Below, in pieces: positions 16,642 through 24,894 of a stretch of DNA of 64,000 nt (its first letter is position 1; the number at the start of each line of letters is the position of its first letter). The notes under the pieces are model-generated. The model was not told the origin of the DNA. It made no database searches and worked only from the letters and a program-made list of their open reading frames with translations. A program made the translations under genes and the position numbers. The DNA comes from Methanothrix soehngenii GP6. Its GTDB lineage: Archaea > Halobacteriota > Methanosarcinia > Methanotrichales > Methanotrichaceae. The stretch spans positions 1,364,001 to 1,428,000 of the forward strand of contig NC_015416.1 of assembly GCF_000204415.1 (NCBI RefSeq), in the 5' to 3' direction.

Positions 16642-17976
16642 TTAGCTTCCTACTACCATCATTTTAACCTTCAATGTGGGGGTGACTATGGAGCCTATGG
16701 ACCGGCGGTCAATGCCCACCTCAATCGTCTTCAGGATCTCAAATATGTTCCCCGCGAGCATCAAGGATCTGATCGGCTGGGCCTCTCCACCCGGGGAGAT
16801 TCGAAAAGCATTGCGCGCCTCGACTGAGAAGTCGCCAGATATGGGGTTGGCGGTATGAGCGCCGATGAGGCCATGGACCAGGTAGCCCTCTGTCTCCGCC
16901 TGGAGGTCATAGGCTGAGGGTGAGTCAATGATCAGATTTCTCGATCCCACCCGAGGGAGATCGGAGTAGCCCGAACGCACCGAGTTTCCTGTGGAGCGGA
17001 CGCCGTCCTTCCCTGCAGTATAGTTATCGTAGAGAAATCCCTTCAGGATCCCACGCTCGACCAGGACCGTCCTCTGGGAGGGCACTCCCTCCCCATCGAA
17101 GGCGGAAGAGTCTATGCCCCCGGGAAGAAGGCCGTCGTCTACGATCATGAGATCCTCGGAGGCTATCATCTCCCCCAGCCGACCCCGAAGAGAGGAACGC
17201 CCCTTCTGAATGCTATCCGCCTCTAGTGAGGTCAGGAATGCACCCTCTAAGAGCTCCGCTACCGCCAGCGGCCTGAGCAGCACATCGAACCTTCCGCCCT
17301 CCCCTGTAGCTCCACCCAACGAGGCACGGGCCATCTCCCCTGCCAAGCGGCCCACTGACTTCATCGATAGCTCTAAGTGGCGGGAATTGAAAAACTCGCT
17401 GCCTGTGGCCACGTCCTCCCTCCGGGCTATGGCCTCCATTGAGGCCTGCATGAGGGTCGAAGTCTCCACCAGCTCTATCCCCTGAGAATTGAGCACAAAT
17501 CCTGTGCCTGAGACACAGGCCACACCGCCGGAGACCGGCTCTGCACCATCGACCTCATTGCAGCCCGCCAAGAGGCTATGGGCGATGTCGATGCACTCCT
17601 CGGGACTGATCTTATCCAGCCGCCGGTCATAGATCCCCTCGGGCTCTGTTACCCTCTCCGGCTGAGGGAGAGCGATCCAGGTGTCATCCCTGCCCCGTGC
17701 CCTGGCCGATCGAACAGCGCTCATGGCTACGAACTTCAGCTGAGCCATGTCGCTGCTGCTGGAGAATCCGACAGCACCATCCACTACCGCGCGCAATCCC
17801 AGACCGCAGTGGTAGCTCTCGCTCGCCATCTCCACGTATTCCCTGCGGAGGTCGACATCAACCGAGCGTCCCACCATACCATAGACCTCAGCCTCTGCTG
17901 CCCCTTCTTTTAAGGCCAGGGATAGTAGCCGGTGGGCGGATTCAATGAGGCTATCCGATGTACCTGAGATCCTCAT
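16642..17976 (-). CDS. pmbA: TldE/PmbA-family metalloprotease-like protein
   Basis: About 444 residues from ATG 17976, preceded by GGGTGG. The protein shows the PmbA/TldE subfamily pattern: an N-terminal helical/strand domain, ESYHCGLGLRAVVDGAVGFSSSSD, the long middle domain, then VPSQRTVLVERGILKGFLYDNYTAGKDGVRSTGNSVRS and GDFSVEARNAFRI. TldE lacks the HExxxH zinc site that TldD carries. No TldD partner is nearby. It overlaps the end of the PAC2 gene by 26 nt. Confidence 0.88.
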   Translation of the reverse strand: MRISGTSDSLIESAHRLLSLALKEGAAEAEVYGMVGRSVDVDLRREYVEMASESYHCGLGLRAVVDGAVGFSSSSDMAQLKFVAMSAVRSARARGRDDTWIALPQPERVTEPEGIYDRRLDKISPEECIDIAHSLLAGCNEVDGAEPVSGGVACVSGTGFVLNSQGIELVETSTLMQASMEAIARREDVATGSEFFNSRHLELSMKSVGRLAGEMARASLGGATGEGGRFDVLLRPLAVAELLEGAFLTSLEADSIQKGRSSLRGRLGEMIASEDLMIVDDGLLPGGIDSSAFDGEGVPSQRTVLVERGILKGFLYDNYTAGKDGVRSTGNSVRSGYSDLPRVGSRNLIIDSPSAYDLQAETEGYLVHGLIGAHTANPISGDFSVEARNAFRISPGGEAQPIRSLMLAGNIFEILKTIEVGIDRRSIGSIVTPTLKVKMMVVGS

Positions 17977-18721
17977 CCCCACCCGCTTCGAAGGGAGACT
18001 GGGCCCGCTCCATCTCCTGGAGCTTGCCTATGATCTTCTCCATCTCCTTCGCCCTCTCCTCAAGAGCATGCATTCCCACCTCTATGCCCAGGATCCCGGA
18101 CAGAACGCGCAGGACCTCTGATGCTGCCTTTGGATCGACCAGATAGCCACTGGTAACACCCATCAGACAGATCACATCCAAACCACGAAGGGCTCCCAGG
18201 CCCAGCAAGAGGCCGGAGACGCCTATAATGCCCCCACCGGGCTCGTTCTCCTGGAAGAGAACCCCCTGCGTTTTCATCTCCTCCACCAGCTCGATGCTGG
18301 TGGCCGCGCCCATCACCGAGGACTTATCCACGAACTGGCCGGTACCATAGCCGCCCAAAGCATAGATTCGCCGAACCTTGTAGCTCTCGGCGATGTCCAG
18401 AAATATGCTGGTCAGCTCGTAATGGCCCTCATTGGTGGCACTCTGATAGTCGCCGATGATGATCAATAGATCGGGCTCCCCATTCTGCCCCCGTCGCGCA
18501 TAGATCTCATTTTTCACCTGCTTGATGGTTCCATCCTCCTTCACCATCACCTGGGGAGGAAAATGGGGAGAGTAGATCTCAATGATCTTCTCGGCATGCA
18601 GCTCCTCTACCATGTGATCTGCCACCAGTTTTCCCACGTGGCCTACCCCAGGCAGCCCCTCAATCATAATGGGATCGGTGAGATCTACATCTTTTATGCG
18701 AAAAACCAGGGTCTCTTTCAT
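17951..18721 (-). CDS. PAC2-family proteasome assembly chaperone-like protein
   Basis: 256 residues of the PAC2 / archaeal proteasome-assembly chaperone family: PIMIEGLPGVGHVGKLVADHMVEEL near the N terminus, SPHFPPQVMV, LLIIIGDYQSATNEGHYEL, RRIYALGGYGTG, and GVSGLLLGLGALRGLDVICLMGVTSGYLVDPKAA. A charged C-terminal helix follows. This gene follows nop10 and aIF2-alpha in many euryarchaea, and the linkage is preserved here with a 4-nt overlap to nop10. Confidence 0.88.
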   Translation of the reverse strand: MKETLVFRIKDVDLTDPIMIEGLPGVGHVGKLVADHMVEELHAEKIIEIYSPHFPPQVMVKEDGTIKQVKNEIYARRGQNGEPDLLIIIGDYQSATNEGHYELTSIFLDIAESYKVRRIYALGGYGTGQFVDKSSVMGAATSIELVEEMKTQGVLFQENEPGGGIIGVSGLLLGLGALRGLDVICLMGVTSGYLVDPKAASEVLRVLSGILGIEVGMHALEERAKEMEKIIGKLQEMERAQSPFEAGGDEDLRYIG

Positions 18722-18879
18722 TCTGCCTCCAGGGCTAGGGCTCTCCTGTATCTGCCATAAGGATCATCAGGGGAGAACCTCGCTGGTTTGGTTGGCGCGG
18801 CACGGCCGCCACAGGCTGGACATATCTCCTTCAGGGTGTATCGAGCGCAGGACTCGCACCGCAGGATCTTGGATCTCAT
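18718..18879 (-). CDS. nop10: H/ACA sRNP component Nop10
   Basis: 53 residues. The frame MRSKILRCESCARYTLKEIC is followed by PACGG and PARFSPDDPYGRYRRALALEAE. The two CxxC pairs form the zinc ribbon, and the PxRFSPxDPYGRYRR tail is the Nop10 signature that contacts Cbf5. Nop10 is part of the RNA-guided pseudouridylation complex. The gene overlaps aIF2-alpha by 4 nt upstream and the PAC2 gene by 4 nt downstream, the usual euryarchaeal order. Confidence 0.95.
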   Translation of the reverse strand: MRSKILRCESCARYTLKEICPACGGRAAPTKPARFSPDDPYGRYRRALALEAE

Positions 18880-19649
18880 GCCTCTCTGTGGAAAGCGCCC
18901 TCTCCGCCGTGTTGTTCTATGTAGCTTACTATGGCCTGAGCGGCCTTTTTGAGAACAGACTCTGCATGCTTATAGTCCGGAGCAGTTACATGAATGCGGT
19001 ATCGCGGTGCTCCGATATACGAAACTGAGAGGGTAGCATCCTTGTCCTTGGTCCTTCTGGCCTGTTTTAAAGCCTTGCGGATAACCTCTACACCATCCGG
19101 AGCGGGAGAGGTGATATCCACATAGCCGCTGATGTCAACCGACGGTATCTTGACATTATCTCGAGATAGGCTCTCTAAGATCTTGACATCCTCTTCGGTG
19201 AGATCGGCTTCGTTCAGAGCTTCAGCGCCACTGATCGCCGCCTCCTCCATGGCCAGATAGAGGCTGTCGTAGGCGGCCATGAGAGAATCAGCCACCCTCT
19301 TGGCATCCTCGGGCCGGTCTTTATAGGCCATCTCCAGCCATTTCCAGGCTTTTTGGTCCGCCTTCCACTCCTGGATCTTCTCCCGCCTCTGATGCTCATT
19401 CACATCCTTGAGAGATAGATCGATGTGATGGCGGGAGGTATCTACATTCAGTACCTTACAAACTATCTTCTGCCCTTCTCGCACATGGTCGCGAATGTAC
19501 TTGATCCATCCGCTGGCTACCTCGGAGATATGAATCAGGCCCTGCTTGCCTGCATACTCGTCTATGGAGACGAAAGCACCGAAGTCCACCACCTGAGTGA
19601 CGGTGCAGACCACAAGAGATCCGGGCTCTGGCCAGCCCTCACGTTGCAT
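18876..19649 (-). CDS. eif2a: Translation initiation factor aIF2 subunit alpha
   Basis: 257 residues. An N-terminal S1/OB domain (LVVCTVTQVVDFGAFVSIDEY..GLIHISEVASGWIKYIRDHVREGQKIVCKVL) is followed by the helical domain and the C-terminal alpha-beta domain (GVEVIRKALKQA, YIGAPRYRIHVTAPDYKHAE). With beta and gamma subunits it delivers initiator tRNA to the small ribosomal subunit. It sits between rps27e and nop10, as in most euryarchaea. Confidence 0.96.
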   Translation of the reverse strand: MQREGWPEPGSLVVCTVTQVVDFGAFVSIDEYAGKQGLIHISEVASGWIKYIRDHVREGQKIVCKVLNVDTSRHHIDLSLKDVNEHQRREKIQEWKADQKAWKWLEMAYKDRPEDAKRVADSLMAAYDSLYLAMEEAAISGAEALNEADLTEEDVKILESLSRDNVKIPSVDISGYVDITSPAPDGVEVIRKALKQARRTKDKDATLSVSYIGAPRYRIHVTAPDYKHAESVLKKAAQAIVSYIEQHGGEGAFHREA

Positions 19650-19655
19650 TAGAAA

Positions 19656-19823
19656 TCACTCGAGCACTTCTACTACGGTAGTTTTGATCAATGCCTTGCC
19701 CCCAGTGGGCTCAGCCAATGTGCGCCCGCATACCAGGCATTTCACCACAGTTGAGGCATGGGCGAAGATCACCTGCTCATTCTCGCAGTCGTTGCATTTT
19801 ACCTTGACGAACTTGCTGGGCAT
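19656..19823 (-). CDS. rps27e: 30S ribosomal protein S27e
   Basis: 55 residues from ATG 19823 ([20 protein letters not shown]). A longer frame upstream overlaps rpl44e and is not needed. The protein is a zinc ribbon with CNDC and CLVC, followed by [14 protein letters not shown], which matches S27e throughout. It starts 2 nt after rpl44e and ends 6 nt before aIF2-alpha. Confidence 0.95.
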   Translation of the reverse strand: MPSKFVKVKCNDCENEQVIFAHASTVVKCLVCGRTLAEPTGGKALIKTTVVEVLE

Positions 19824-19825
19824 AT

Positions 19826-20101
19826 CTAGCTCTCCACCAGATCGAACTTGCCCGCCTTGAATCCAGGGCGGTTGTGGGCCTTCTTGCACTCACCACAGCG
19901 ATATCTCAGGTTAAGTCTCTTCGTGGGCTTGTCTCCGCCTGGAACCTTGGAGAACTTGCCCTGATTCCCTATTCCATTGGCTCTGAGCTTCTGCCTGGTA
20001 ATGCGGGTCAAGGTTGAAGCCCGGCCTTTTCTCACCCTTTCCACCGTTTGTGCGGTGTGCTTCTTGCAGAACGGACAGTAAGCGTTAAGCTTCTTTGGCA
20101 T
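19826..20101 (-). CDS. rpl44e: 50S ribosomal protein L44e
   Basis: 91 residues from [18 protein letters not shown]; an ATG two codons earlier is possible. The zinc ribbon uses CPFC and CGEC, with [37 protein letters not shown] between them, the L44e (L36a-related) pattern. L44e lies near the E site of the large subunit. It is the first ribosomal gene of this minus-strand cluster. Confidence 0.96.
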   Translation of the reverse strand: MPKKLNAYCPFCKKHTAQTVERVRKGRASTLTRITRQKLRANGIGNQGKFSKVPGGDKPTKRLNLRYRCGECKKAHNRPGFKAGKFDLVES

Positions 20102-20113
20102 CTTCACTTCTTA

Positions 20114-20680
20114 TCATCTCTGGATCTTCACTTCTGAAGCTAAATTTTTGTTGCGCAGATTTCTGGCATGGACGGCAGGGAGGACGACCACGTCGTCCCT
20201 GGCGAGAAGGTAATTCTTCCCGTCAACTCCCGCAAACATAGGAACATCATCCAGCAACCGCACGACTTCGTATTCCCGCAATATATCTTTTTTGCCCGTT
20301 AAAGGCCTTTCGGTGGGAGTCATATGGGAGAGGATGGACTCCCGGCCGAGGGCAATGGTCGAGAGCATCTGCCGGTAGATCTCCGTCTCCTCTGCAGTCA
20401 TGCCGGAGAAGACCTCCTCCCGAGAAGCTGATCTCGCATTGCGGAGCGCCCGGCGGACGATCTTCTTTATCCTCTGGTCGATGAGCTTGTTCAGACTGCT
20501 TCTCTCACTCTTGAGGGTATCCTGCAGGATTTGAGCCTCAACGCTGAAGGGATCTATGATTTGAGAGAGCTCCTGGCCCATGCCGGTCAGATAAGTGCCA
20601 ACCTGCTGATAGAAATCCTCATCCAACGGCTGAAGCTCCGCGGACTTGCGCTCTTCCCGGAGCGCATTGGCCAGATCCAT
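20114..20680 (-). CDS. DNA replication complex GINS subunit (Gins51/15-like)
   Basis: 188 residues with the archaeal GINS architecture: an N-terminal helical A domain (LQPLDEDFYQQVGTYLTGM, RSSLNKLIDQRIKKIVRRALRNAR, MTAEETEIYRQMLSTI) followed by a small C-terminal B domain (YEVVRLLDDVPMFAGVDGKNYLLARDDVVVLPAVHARNL). The A-before-B order marks Gins51/Sld5-type subunits. It works with MCM and Cdc45/RecJ in the replicative helicase. It is placed between priS and rpl44e, a conserved linkage of replication and translation genes. Confidence 0.9.
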   Translation of the reverse strand: MDLANALREERKSAELQPLDEDFYQQVGTYLTGMGQELSQIIDPFSVEAQILQDTLKSERSSLNKLIDQRIKKIVRRALRNARSASREEVFSGMTAEETEIYRQMLSTIALGRESILSHMTPTERPLTGKKDILREYEVVRLLDDVPMFAGVDGKNYLLARDDVVVLPAVHARNLRNKNLASEVKIQR

Positions 20681-20752
20681 TTCACCACCTCATCATCAAA
20701 TTTATGCGGACTGATCTTAAGTGGCTGGATAGTATAATAGCTTTTCATCGTT

Positions 20753-21940
20753 CTAGTGTCTTGTCCTAGCCTCTGCCACCCCTCTGGCCATGAGGAATAC
20801 GGCCACGCAACTTGGCAGTTCCTCGGTGCCCTCCTTCAGGCTGTAGCTGTTCCCCTTCATCTGAGTGCTGAAGGGCTTTGAGATCTCTAGAAAAACCGGT
20901 TCATCCCCGAAGACCACCGCATCCTCCAGGGGGTTGAACTCCTCCAGGCCGCTAATCGATAAGGGAGTCACCCTCAGCCCCGAGCCGCCGTGCAGGCTCC
21001 CAGGGCATCGAATCAGCCGACGGACATCAGCGGTCACCGGCTCGTCGGTCTCCCCCCGTTCCTGGTTCAGGTTCAGTCCCACTACCACTCCTTCGCTGTC
21101 CAGGCATTCCTTCAAGAGAAGCTTCCAGATGCCTGCACTGCCCCGAAAGAGGTCCAGGTTCCCCCGGCGGATCTCCTCTATCACCCCCTCACCCTCTAGG
21201 CTGCGGTAGAAGCTGGAGGCTTTCTTGGGGCCGATGCCTCGGACCCTGGTGAGGACGGCTACCGCTCCGGGCTCGTCGAGGGTGCGCAGCCCTTCCACAA
21301 AGGAGATGATCGAGCGGTTGATCCTCCCCCCCCAGCCAGGCGAATCCCGAGCAGGAGCTATAAGACGCCTGCCCCCCTCCCGCCCCCATCCTTCAACCGG
21401 AGCCTCGTGAATGAATCGGTCCAAAACCAAGCCCCTGCCTGATAAGTAGTCTACCACCTCCCGGCGCTCATCCCCCCCGAAGCTATAGATCCGCGGGTCC
21501 CGGACATGGATGTGATATCCCCGGCCGCCGGAGAAGACGACGCTAATTTTACTTTCCGCAAAACCGAAATCGGATAGCAAAAAGGAGAGGAGCTTTAGGG
21601 TCTCCCTCTTGACCTGCTCCAGCATCCCGGCATAGCTACTGGCTGCACCGCGCAGGTGATCGGCATCCAAATCGAATATTAGGTCCGCTCCCTGCCATAT
21701 CTTCTCTTTCATCGTCGGCGCACCGGGCCGCTGGTAATAGGCGGCGGAATGATAGACATGGCGAGGAATCATGGAGCGCACATAGTCCACCAGCTCCCCC
21801 CGGCTGAAGAAGGACTTGTGCCGGCGCATGCCTGAGTCATCGAAGAAGAGAAAACCCCATTCCCTGGACTGGAGGCCTGGAGGGGCATCCAGGGTGGCCT
21901 GGATATAATACTCCCGGAACTTCGATATGAGGAAGTTCAT
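20753..21940 (-). CDS. priS: DNA primase small (catalytic) subunit
   Basis: 395 residues of the archaeo-eukaryotic primase family. The catalytic carboxylates are in DLIFDLDADHL (DxD). The SGGRGYHIHVRDP block binds the nucleotide triphosphate, and RLIRCPGSLHGGSGLRV near residue 310 is the conserved Arg/His segment. It makes RNA primers together with PriL, which is not in this window. 72 nt separate it from the GINS gene downstream. Confidence 0.95.
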   Translation of the reverse strand: MNFLISKFREYYIQATLDAPPGLQSREWGFLFFDDSGMRRHKSFFSRGELVDYVRSMIPRHVYHSAAYYQRPGAPTMKEKIWQGADLIFDLDADHLRGAASSYAGMLEQVKRETLKLLSFLLSDFGFAESKISVVFSGGRGYHIHVRDPRIYSFGGDERREVVDYLSGRGLVLDRFIHEAPVEGWGREGGRRLIAPARDSPGWGGRINRSIISFVEGLRTLDEPGAVAVLTRVRGIGPKKASSFYRSLEGEGVIEEIRRGNLDLFRGSAGIWKLLLKECLDSEGVVVGLNLNQERGETDEPVTADVRRLIRCPGSLHGGSGLRVTPLSISGLEEFNPLEDAVVFGDEPVFLEISKPFSTQMKGNSYSLKEGTEELPSCVAVFLMARGVAEARTRH

Positions 21941-21964
21941 GGTCAGGGGGTTTATGCCATCACC

Positions 21965-22699
21965 TCAATACACCTCGGGCCGGCGGTCGGAAAAGCAGGG
22001 GATCTCACCTCGTACCTGGTCCCTCTCGGATAGATCGACCTCGCCGAATATGATCTCTTCGCCGCTCTCCGCCTCTGCCAGCACAGTGCCCCGGGCGCTG
22101 ATGATCATGGAGCCGCCTCCTTCTGCCCAGTTGCAGGCCAGGTGAGGGATCTGGTTCTCTATCGCCCGGGCTAGGCTTAGCGCCCGCCACTGCTCCTCCC
22201 GCTGCGCGGGAAACTGGGCCACGGTCACCAGGAAGTCAGCATCCTGCAGGGCAAGGGAGCGGGCCACCTCGGGAAAGCGCAGGTCGTAGCAGATCTCCAG
22301 CCCCACCCGGCCCCACCTGGTGGCTATGGGGGAGATCGAATCCCCCCCATCGAAGTGCTTCTTCTCCTCGCCGAAGGGATGGATTTTGGGGCGCAGCTTC
22401 AGGCCGGTGCGGTCCAGGCAGAAGCCGAGGTTTGACCGGCCGCCGCGCACCGAGCCGATGATCAGGCAGTCAGAATCTTTTGCCAGAGCACGGAAGGGAT
22501 CGAGCTCCTCAAATGCGCGGGTCCCTCTTTCCCAGAAGCGATCTATGGGCTCATAGCAAAATCCGGATAGGAAGAGCTCCGGATAGACCAGTATCTCTGC
22601 ACCCATCTCAAGAGCGGAGCTGGCCAAATAGAGGGCTTGAGAAAGGTTTTTCAGATCCTGGCAGGGCAGGACGGTCTGCTGAAGGAGAGCAGCACGCAT
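21965..22699 (-). CDS. Nitrilase-family carbon-nitrogen hydrolase
   Basis: 244 residues with the Glu-Lys-Cys triad of the nitrilase superfamily: Glu in ILVYPELFLSGF, Lys in RPKIHPFGEEKKHF, and the nucleophile Cys in GLEICYDLRFPEV, followed by VAQFPAQREEQWRAL. The family includes omega-amidases and N-carbamoyl hydrolases; the substrate is not evident. The gene is divergent from the potassium channel across a 53-bp gap with a single palindromic TATA element. Confidence 0.9.
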   Translation of the reverse strand: MRAALLQQTVLPCQDLKNLSQALYLASSALEMGAEILVYPELFLSGFCYEPIDRFWERGTRAFEELDPFRALAKDSDCLIIGSVRGGRSNLGFCLDRTGLKLRPKIHPFGEEKKHFDGGDSISPIATRWGRVGLEICYDLRFPEVARSLALQDADFLVTVAQFPAQREEQWRALSLARAIENQIPHLACNWAEGGGSMIISARGTVLAEAESGEEIIFGEVDLSERDQVRGEIPCFSDRRPEVY

Positions 22700-22719
22700 G
22701 CTGAAAAAGAGGCAAGTTC

Positions 22720-22730
22720 GTATATATTAA
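22720..22730. promoter_or_regulatory. Shared TATA element between the nitrilase and channel genes
   Basis: GTATATATTAA is nearly symmetric and sits 20-32 nt from both starts (22699 minus, 22753 plus). At that distance both divergent mRNAs would be leaderless or nearly so. No other TATA-like sequence is present in the 53-bp gap. Confidence 0.5.
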
Positions 22731-22752
22731 GATGAACATAAGCTAGGCCTGG

Positions 22753-23616
22753 ATGCCCAAGAGCTATAGGCGCTGGATATATGAGATCCTGGAAGAGGAG
22801 AACCATGCAAACGGCTGGCCGAATCGGGTCAACCTCGCACTCATGCTTTTAGTGGTTCTCAATGTCGTAGCGGTGATCATGGAGACGGTGCAATGGCTCT
22901 ACTCCGCCTACGGACCCATTTTTGAAGCATTCAATGTATTTTCCATAGGAATATTCACCATCGAGTATATCCTGCGCATCTGGAGCTGCATTGAAGATCC
23001 AATATACCGCGCTCCTCAGGGCAACAGACTGCGCTTTGCGATAACTCCCCTGGCTATGGTGGACCTTATAGCTGTGCTTCCCTTCTATCTTCCATTCGTC
23101 ATCGCCGATCTGAGGTTCGTTCGAGCCATGCGCCTCTTCCGTCTCTTCCGGATTTTGAAGCTGGCCCATTACTCGCGCGCCCTGCAGACATTCGATGACG
23201 TCCTCCGGCTGAAGAAGGAGGAGCTCGGCCTTATGCTCTTCACCATAATCGTTCTGCTTATCACATCCGCCGGCTTGATGTACGAGGCGGAGCATGACGC
23301 CCAGCCCGAGGCCTTCGCCTCCATTCCTGATGCCATGTGGTGGGGCATTGTGACACTAGCCACTGTAGGGTATGGAGATATCTATCCAATCACTCCCTGG
23401 GGCAGGCTGATCGGCTCGGTGGTGGTCATCCTGGGAATTGGCCTGTTTGCCCTGCCAGCAGGGCTATTGGCCATGGGATTTGTCCAGGTGCAGGCCCAGA
23501 GAAAGGAAGCAGAACATTCGCCGGGATTGGTCTGCCCTTACTGCGGCCGCCAGATAGAAGGACGCAGCCGAGACCCGGAGGAGGATGGAAGGATTCTGGA
23601 GTGGCGAATGCGGTGA
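22753..23616 (+). CDS. Voltage-gated potassium channel (Kv-type, six TM)
   Basis: 287 residues. Six membrane helices with an S4 voltage sensor (DLRFVRAMRLFRLFRILKLAHYSRAL, regularly spaced arginines) and the K+ selectivity filter ATVGYGDIYPITPWGR in the pore loop. The S6 helix GLFALPAGLLAMGF follows. After the channel there is a cytoplasmic CPYCGRQIEGRSRDPEEDG tail with one CxxC. A full zinc site would need another pair, possibly from a second subunit of the tetramer. Confidence 0.93.
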   Translation: MPKSYRRWIYEILEEENHANGWPNRVNLALMLLVVLNVVAVIMETVQWLYSAYGPIFEAFNVFSIGIFTIEYILRIWSCIEDPIYRAPQGNRLRFAITPLAMVDLIAVLPFYLPFVIADLRFVRAMRLFRLFRILKLAHYSRALQTFDDVLRLKKEELGLMLFTIIVLLITSAGLMYEAEHDAQPEAFASIPDAMWWGIVTLATVGYGDIYPITPWGRLIGSVVVILGIGLFALPAGLLAMGFVQVQAQRKEAEHSPGLVCPYCGRQIEGRSRDPEEDGRILEWRMR

Positions 23617-23733
23617 CCTTGGTCTTTGGCCTCAGGGGCATCATTTTTGCAGCAGAACAGGCTCCTTTATGCTCGAAGATATCAGATGAAAGCCTTTTGC
23701 CCCTGGGGGATTCGTCCGACAAATTGATCTTCT

Positions 23734-23892
23734 CATAATTGCCATAAGATTCCTCGGTCCAGCCGTTCGGATGGTTGGATGCAATGAGGAGAGGGCCGGG
23801 AGCGGCAAAAGGTAAAGGAAGAGATTGTAAGGAAAAGCCGCCCCTGGCCACAAACCAGTAGCGGTGCTATTATGCTTATTAATTCTATCGGT
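23734..23892 (+). repeat. Structured ~158-nt intergenic repeat, copy A
   Basis: Related over its whole length to 26465-26622. The core (about 23783-23852) contains GGCCGGGAGCGGC at 23794-23806, which can pair with GCCGCCCCTGGCC at 23837-23849: 12 of 13 positions pair, counting one G-U. The ~30-nt purine-rich loop is AAAGGTAAAGGAAGAGATTG-like. Downstream, GTAGCG, TATTA and TTAATTCT are also shared between the copies. It fills most of the 350-nt gap before the unknown gene at 23968. It could be a small RNA gene, a cis-regulatory RNA or a small repeat element. Confidence 0.6.
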
Positions 23893-23967
23893 TGAAGGGA
23901 GAGAGTGCAATTCCCCCCAGATCTCTGGTCATTGGATTTATCTTGATCAAGATGCCACACTAATGGT

Positions 23968-24732
23968 ATGTACCAGTTCGTCCTCACCCCGGCGGCAGGA
24001 AAAAGGCTGATTGCTAAAGCATTGGCCTCCCACCCTGCCATTTTAGAAGCGATGCGTTCCCATACCATAGTCATCATCGCCGGCACTACCAACGGCTACG
24101 TTGCAGAGGAGATTTTAAAGGCACTGGGCCAGGAGAAGGGCTTCTCTAAGAATCGGTTCTTCCGCGGGGTCACCCTCCTGCCGGGAAGGACCACAATTGA
24201 AGGCAGGCTGGCCGACCAGAGCCATTTTCCTGGAGACGTGGTGATAGAGGAGGGGATCTGGATGAAGGGCGCTACCATATTCGATGTCTCCGCCAGACTG
24301 AAGGAGGGGGATGTCATCCTCAAGGGGGCCAATGCTCTGGATCTCGTCCGCCATCAGGCAGGAGTTTTAATCGGCCATCCCCAGGGGGGCACGGCAATCG
24401 CCGCCCTGCAGGCGGCAGTGGGCCGCAGGGTGAGTCTGATCCTTCCCGTGGGGCTGGAAAAACGTATACCAGGAGATCTGATCGATCTGGCGGCGCGATT
24501 GAACGCCCCCGGCAGCAATGGCCACAGGCTTCTGCCCCTGCCAGGTGAGGTCTTCACCGAGATCGAGGCCATAAGGCTGTTATCTGGAGCCAAAGCGGAG
24601 ATCCTGGCCGCAGGCGGGGTAGGAGGGGCAGAGGGAGCGGTCTGGCTGGCAGTGCAGGGCAGCCCCGAGGAGCTGAAAGCCTGTCAGAGGCAGATGGAAG
24701 CGATCAGTGGGGAGGAGAATTTCAAGATCTAA
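23968..24732 (+). CDS. Conserved-looking protein of unknown function
   Basis: 254 residues, soluble, with no signal peptide or membrane helix. The N-terminal half alternates strands and helices (HTIVIIAGTTNGYVAEEILKAL). The centre has a strand-rich block (GDVVIEEGIWMKGATIFDV..EGDVILKGANALDL). The C-terminal half has glycine-rich loops (AGVLIGHPQGGTAIAALQAAVGR, ILAAGGVGGAEGAVWLAV). I do not recognise the family. It stands alone with structured repeat copy A upstream; a related repeat precedes the riboflavin synthase gene, hinting at shared control. Confidence 0.75.
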   Translation: MYQFVLTPAAGKRLIAKALASHPAILEAMRSHTIVIIAGTTNGYVAEEILKALGQEKGFSKNRFFRGVTLLPGRTTIEGRLADQSHFPGDVVIEEGIWMKGATIFDVSARLKEGDVILKGANALDLVRHQAGVLIGHPQGGTAIAALQAAVGRRVSLILPVGLEKRIPGDLIDLAARLNAPGSNGHRLLPLPGEVFTEIEAIRLLSGAKAEILAAGGVGGAEGAVWLAVQGSPEELKACQRQMEAISGEENFKI

Positions 24733-24751
24733 ATCCAGCTTCAATCGCTAA

Positions 24752-24763
24752 AATCTATTTTTT
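24752..24763 (+). terminator. T-rich tract after the 23968-24732 gene
   Basis: About 20-30 nt after the stop the plus strand reads ATCTATTTTTTGC. A short T run without a strong hairpin is the usual archaeal termination signal. The assignment rests only on position and composition. Confidence 0.35.
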
Positions 24764-24894
24764 GCTCTGCGGGCATGAGAACAGACATAGCCCGGATTAT
24801 TCATCGCAGATAGCTATAAATGCCTGATTTGATTCGTATAAGATAATAAGAAGCAAATGTTTGGTATAATTAAATGAACCTCAGGAGGAATTTC

